From Clostridium sp. CAG:167 (GTDB lineage Bacteria; Bacillota; Clostridia; Lachnospirales; Lachnospiraceae): DNA of 8,341 nt. Position 1 is the stretch's first letter; the number at the start of each line of letters is the position of its first letter. The translations under genes and the position numbers were made by a program. The DNA is taken from NCBI GenBank assembly GCA_000433735.1, contig HF998274.1:4918-13258 (forward strand), in the 5' to 3' direction. Of the stretch, positions 7,701 through 8,341 are shown piece after piece. The notes beneath the pieces are model-generated. The model was not told the origin of the DNA, did no database searches, and saw only the letters and a program-made list of their open reading frames with translations.

Positions 7701-8341
7701 AGTGGCAGTTCCTTTAATCTGGAACCAAAGACACTGGACCGCTCCGTAGTATATGCCAAGATTACAGACCGGGCCGGATTGTCCCTGTTTATTTCCTCAG
7801 ATGGAATGGTCTTTGACAACAAGGTACCGGATATCGAGGTAGTAACAGATGGCGAAGAGTATATTACGGAGGAAAAAGAAATCACCATATCCGATGTGAA
7901 CCTGACAGCAGCTACTTTATATGAGGGAACTGACACTACGGTTTCCGGCACAGCCATTACGGTAGAGGGACAGGAGGCGAAGATCACGATCCCTTGTCCG
8001 GATCAGGGATCCAAGGAATATACGATTATTGCCAAAGACGGCGGTGGAAATGTATCTGAAAAATCATTTACCATTACAAAACCGATTTACGATATTACGG
8101 CAGACCGGGTAAAACTGAAAAATCTTGTATATGGATTTGGAACAGCACCGGGACAGCTGGTTACATGGAAAAATACAGAAGAGGCCAATGCGGATGCTAC
8201 CGTATCGGAAGTGGTTGTAAAGGACACCGGGCATTTTGCTGTAAAAGAAGATAATGGAAGATTTTACATTCAGGCGGCCAAAGGAATTGATGCCGGCAGT
8301 TATGTGACCAATGTGTATGTCAAATACAATCACGGAAAAGT
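4737..8341 (+). CDS. Very large Ig-like repeat surface/secreted protein, 3'-truncated by the window edge
   Basis: The frame is open without a stop from ATG 4737 to the right edge: 1201 complete codons. Layout: a basic N terminus (KDQWKKWREK), a membrane segment or signal peptide (about 23-42) with a possible signal peptidase site after PSLA45, a Glu/Pro/Thr-rich stalk (about 57-128), and an Ig-like domain (about 153-250, YQWYCDG...YDYYCQV). An MBG/YDG-like domain follows (about 251-343, with LTPGTYDLRITVSEGTNY), then a long unit (344-716), a second MBG-like domain (717-827, VTGFVNGDT) and a second copy of the long unit (828 to the edge). It is probably a cell-surface adhesin or matrix protein. 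No enzymatic domain is seen, and any LPXTG or other wall anchor would lie beyond the window. The start has only a modest AGGG/GGTGAT site. An internal ATG at 4770 has a good GGAG (4759-4762) seven bases upstream and would shorten the basic N terminus by 11 residues. The upstream trpF gene ends four bases before, indicating co-transcription. Confidence 0.88.
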   Translation, partial: MKDQWKKWREKMLSLWQGKTGKAAAGLAFAVVACLGLFVVLPSLAEEGGSHDGVEIINVTETPEASETPAAEETEEPEPETETEEPVITKEPEATPAETEKAEKAEDKAEVSQTPEAETTPETKKNETSQWQSETIKKRAAANQPAKQSAVAEPVIKTQPQDLQVDYKAIDSTTKLSVETEAVDSDVILSYQWYCDGEKISGPAAKEREFIVDEDLNAGKYDYYCQVTATDVEDENNQASVKSSHATVTVNKIAPSKDQFVYKIENQYYYTAEAQAIDISVKSGIEGMGSVRISTWKGGQQTSFLTPGTYDLRITVSEGTNYKKDEFPLTETATIKQITPSVSYSIQGVKGNKVDGMQWYTGNVSLKAPSGYKIAAEETGDYQDAIVCDTESTTSQIDVAPEEVYLKQTSTGAVTKPYSVDAFAIDKTDPTGTFSVDTDTWSAALNQLTFGRFFKDTVTVTLNASDPQSESDQLKCYLLVSAGEKGIPAANLPKQSWGSERTSVNVSDAAKFVVYGKIVDVSGRTVYVSSDGIVIDSESPVITCEGKTLQDTYIADEKTFQVADDNLDSISYQPQGGTKQTIKDKDTFTLTSPSQTGASTQYEVSAVDRAGNETKVTITMVNPVDDFDVKAMDFGTVTYGYDNSSQEQAMNIVLNAKYNVDYQPKIVSVEPIVQDEKSYFETVLQEDGSYKIRPVAGLHTGTYTQQIRVNYEGERAQSTTKFSCTMTVDRATLMAAYEGHQVYYNTIPDFTDHVKVTGFVNGDTQESLMTSEKDAFSEALKVAFTGRATREAYYDLAPAGGTLKDYKIQAATGTLTVVRRDAAKGKEYKLQGTEGNNDWYTSNVSIQAGAAGKEAAQGYLISTSENPDSFADTIYSPDDWQKETTVSGSAVSFYIMNKETGEIFNQSTETVKIDKTAPYLAEGQGMKIASSLWREFLNGITFNKFFNDTIAVEITGSDALSGLDEDGIQYYVSSKALTQSQLQKVAWESGSSFNLEPKTLDRSVVYAKITDRAGLSLFISSDGMVFDNKVPDIEVVTDGEEYITEEKEITISDVNLTAATLYEGTDTTVSGTAITVEGQEAKITIPCPDQGSKEYTIIAKDGGGNVSEKSFTITKPIYDITADRVKLKNLVYGFGTAPGQLVTWKNTEEANADATVSEVVVKDTGHFAVKEDNGRFYIQAAKGIDAGSYVTNVYVKYNHGK
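4953..4995 (+). repeat. Short direct repeat in the Glu/Pro/Thr stalk
   Basis: The 16-mer GAGACGGAAGAACCGG occurs at 4953-4968 and again at 4980-4995, exactly 27 bases (nine codons) apart, encoding ETEEP in both copies. It lies within a stretch (about 4905-5120) whose codons are dominated by GAG/GAA, ACG/ACA and CCG. The in-frame spacing allows expansion or contraction of the stalk without frameshift. Confidence 0.75.
5766..6884 (+). repeat. Long protein-level repeat, unit 1 of the surface protein (about 373 aa)
   Basis: Residues 344-716 match residues 828-1201 in the same order. The shared landmarks are WYTGNVSL/WYTSNVSI, IDKTDP/IDKTAP, LTFGRFFKDTVTV/ITFNKFFNDTIAV and VYGKIVDVSGRTVYVSSDG/VYAKITDRAGLSLFISSDG. 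They continue with VTYGYD/LVYGFG and a closing strand pair, GLHTGTYTQQIRVNYEG/GIDAGSYVTNVYVKYNHG. The WYT landmarks are 1440 bases (480 codons) apart. The copies are strongly diverged in DNA, so this is an old duplication. Confidence 0.8.
7218..8341 (+). repeat. Long protein-level repeat, unit 2 of the surface protein (reaches the window edge)
   Basis: This is the second copy of the unit described at 5766-6884, covering residues 828-1201. It starts at YKLQGTEGN (compare YSIQGVKGN) and ends at the edge near the same landmark as unit 1. The short VNGDT-containing MBG-like domain (residues 717-827) separates the copies, much as an MBG/YDG-like domain precedes unit 1. The whole period is therefore small domain plus long unit, and further copies may follow to the right. 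Confidence 0.8.

Overview
The window reads as ordinary chromosomal DNA of a low-to-mid GC Gram-positive gut-type Firmicute, most likely a Clostridia/Lachnospiraceae member. This is an inference from three things: strong AGGAGGTGAT-type ribosome binding sites, a Clostridia-style FeoB with its small Cys-rich partner, and a very large Ig-like surface protein with repeats of the kind common in Lachnospiraceae. All genes lie on the plus strand. No tRNA, rRNA, mobile element, CRISPR array or plasmid feature is visible, and no gene-free stretch exceeds about 140 bases.

Region 1 (1-2385) is the end of a ferrous iron uptake locus. It holds the 3' part of feoB (G4/G5 motifs of the G domain, helical domain, complete membrane domain), then a 44-residue FeoB-associated membrane peptide with a C-terminal cluster of four cysteines. 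A 16-bp hairpin with flanking A and T tracts closes the unit. This FeoB carries an unusual, strongly acidic insert of about 107 residues in the predicted outer loop after its first membrane helix.

Region 2 (about 2388-8341, open at the right edge) is a second, tightly packed transcription unit of three genes: a PAS-GGDEF-EAL cyclic-di-GMP protein, a phosphoribosylanthranilate isomerase (trpF), and a very large secreted or cell-surface protein. The first two overlap by four bases (GTGA) and the third starts four bases after the second stops. In the first protein the GGDEF signature is degenerate (FADEF) while the EAL catalytic residues are intact, so it should act as a c-di-GMP phosphodiesterase. 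The surface protein has an N-terminal membrane segment, a Glu/Pro/Thr-rich stalk, an Ig-like domain, and two divergent copies of a roughly 373-residue multi-domain unit, and it runs off the window after 1201 codons.

The most interesting aspect is the arrangement itself. A sensor-type c-di-GMP phosphodiesterase is co-transcribed, by inference, with a giant surface protein, with a stand-alone tryptophan-biosynthesis gene translationally coupled between them. No clearly new system is proven by the sequence. The acidic FeoB loop and the PDE-trpF-surface protein operon are the two points best worth checking.
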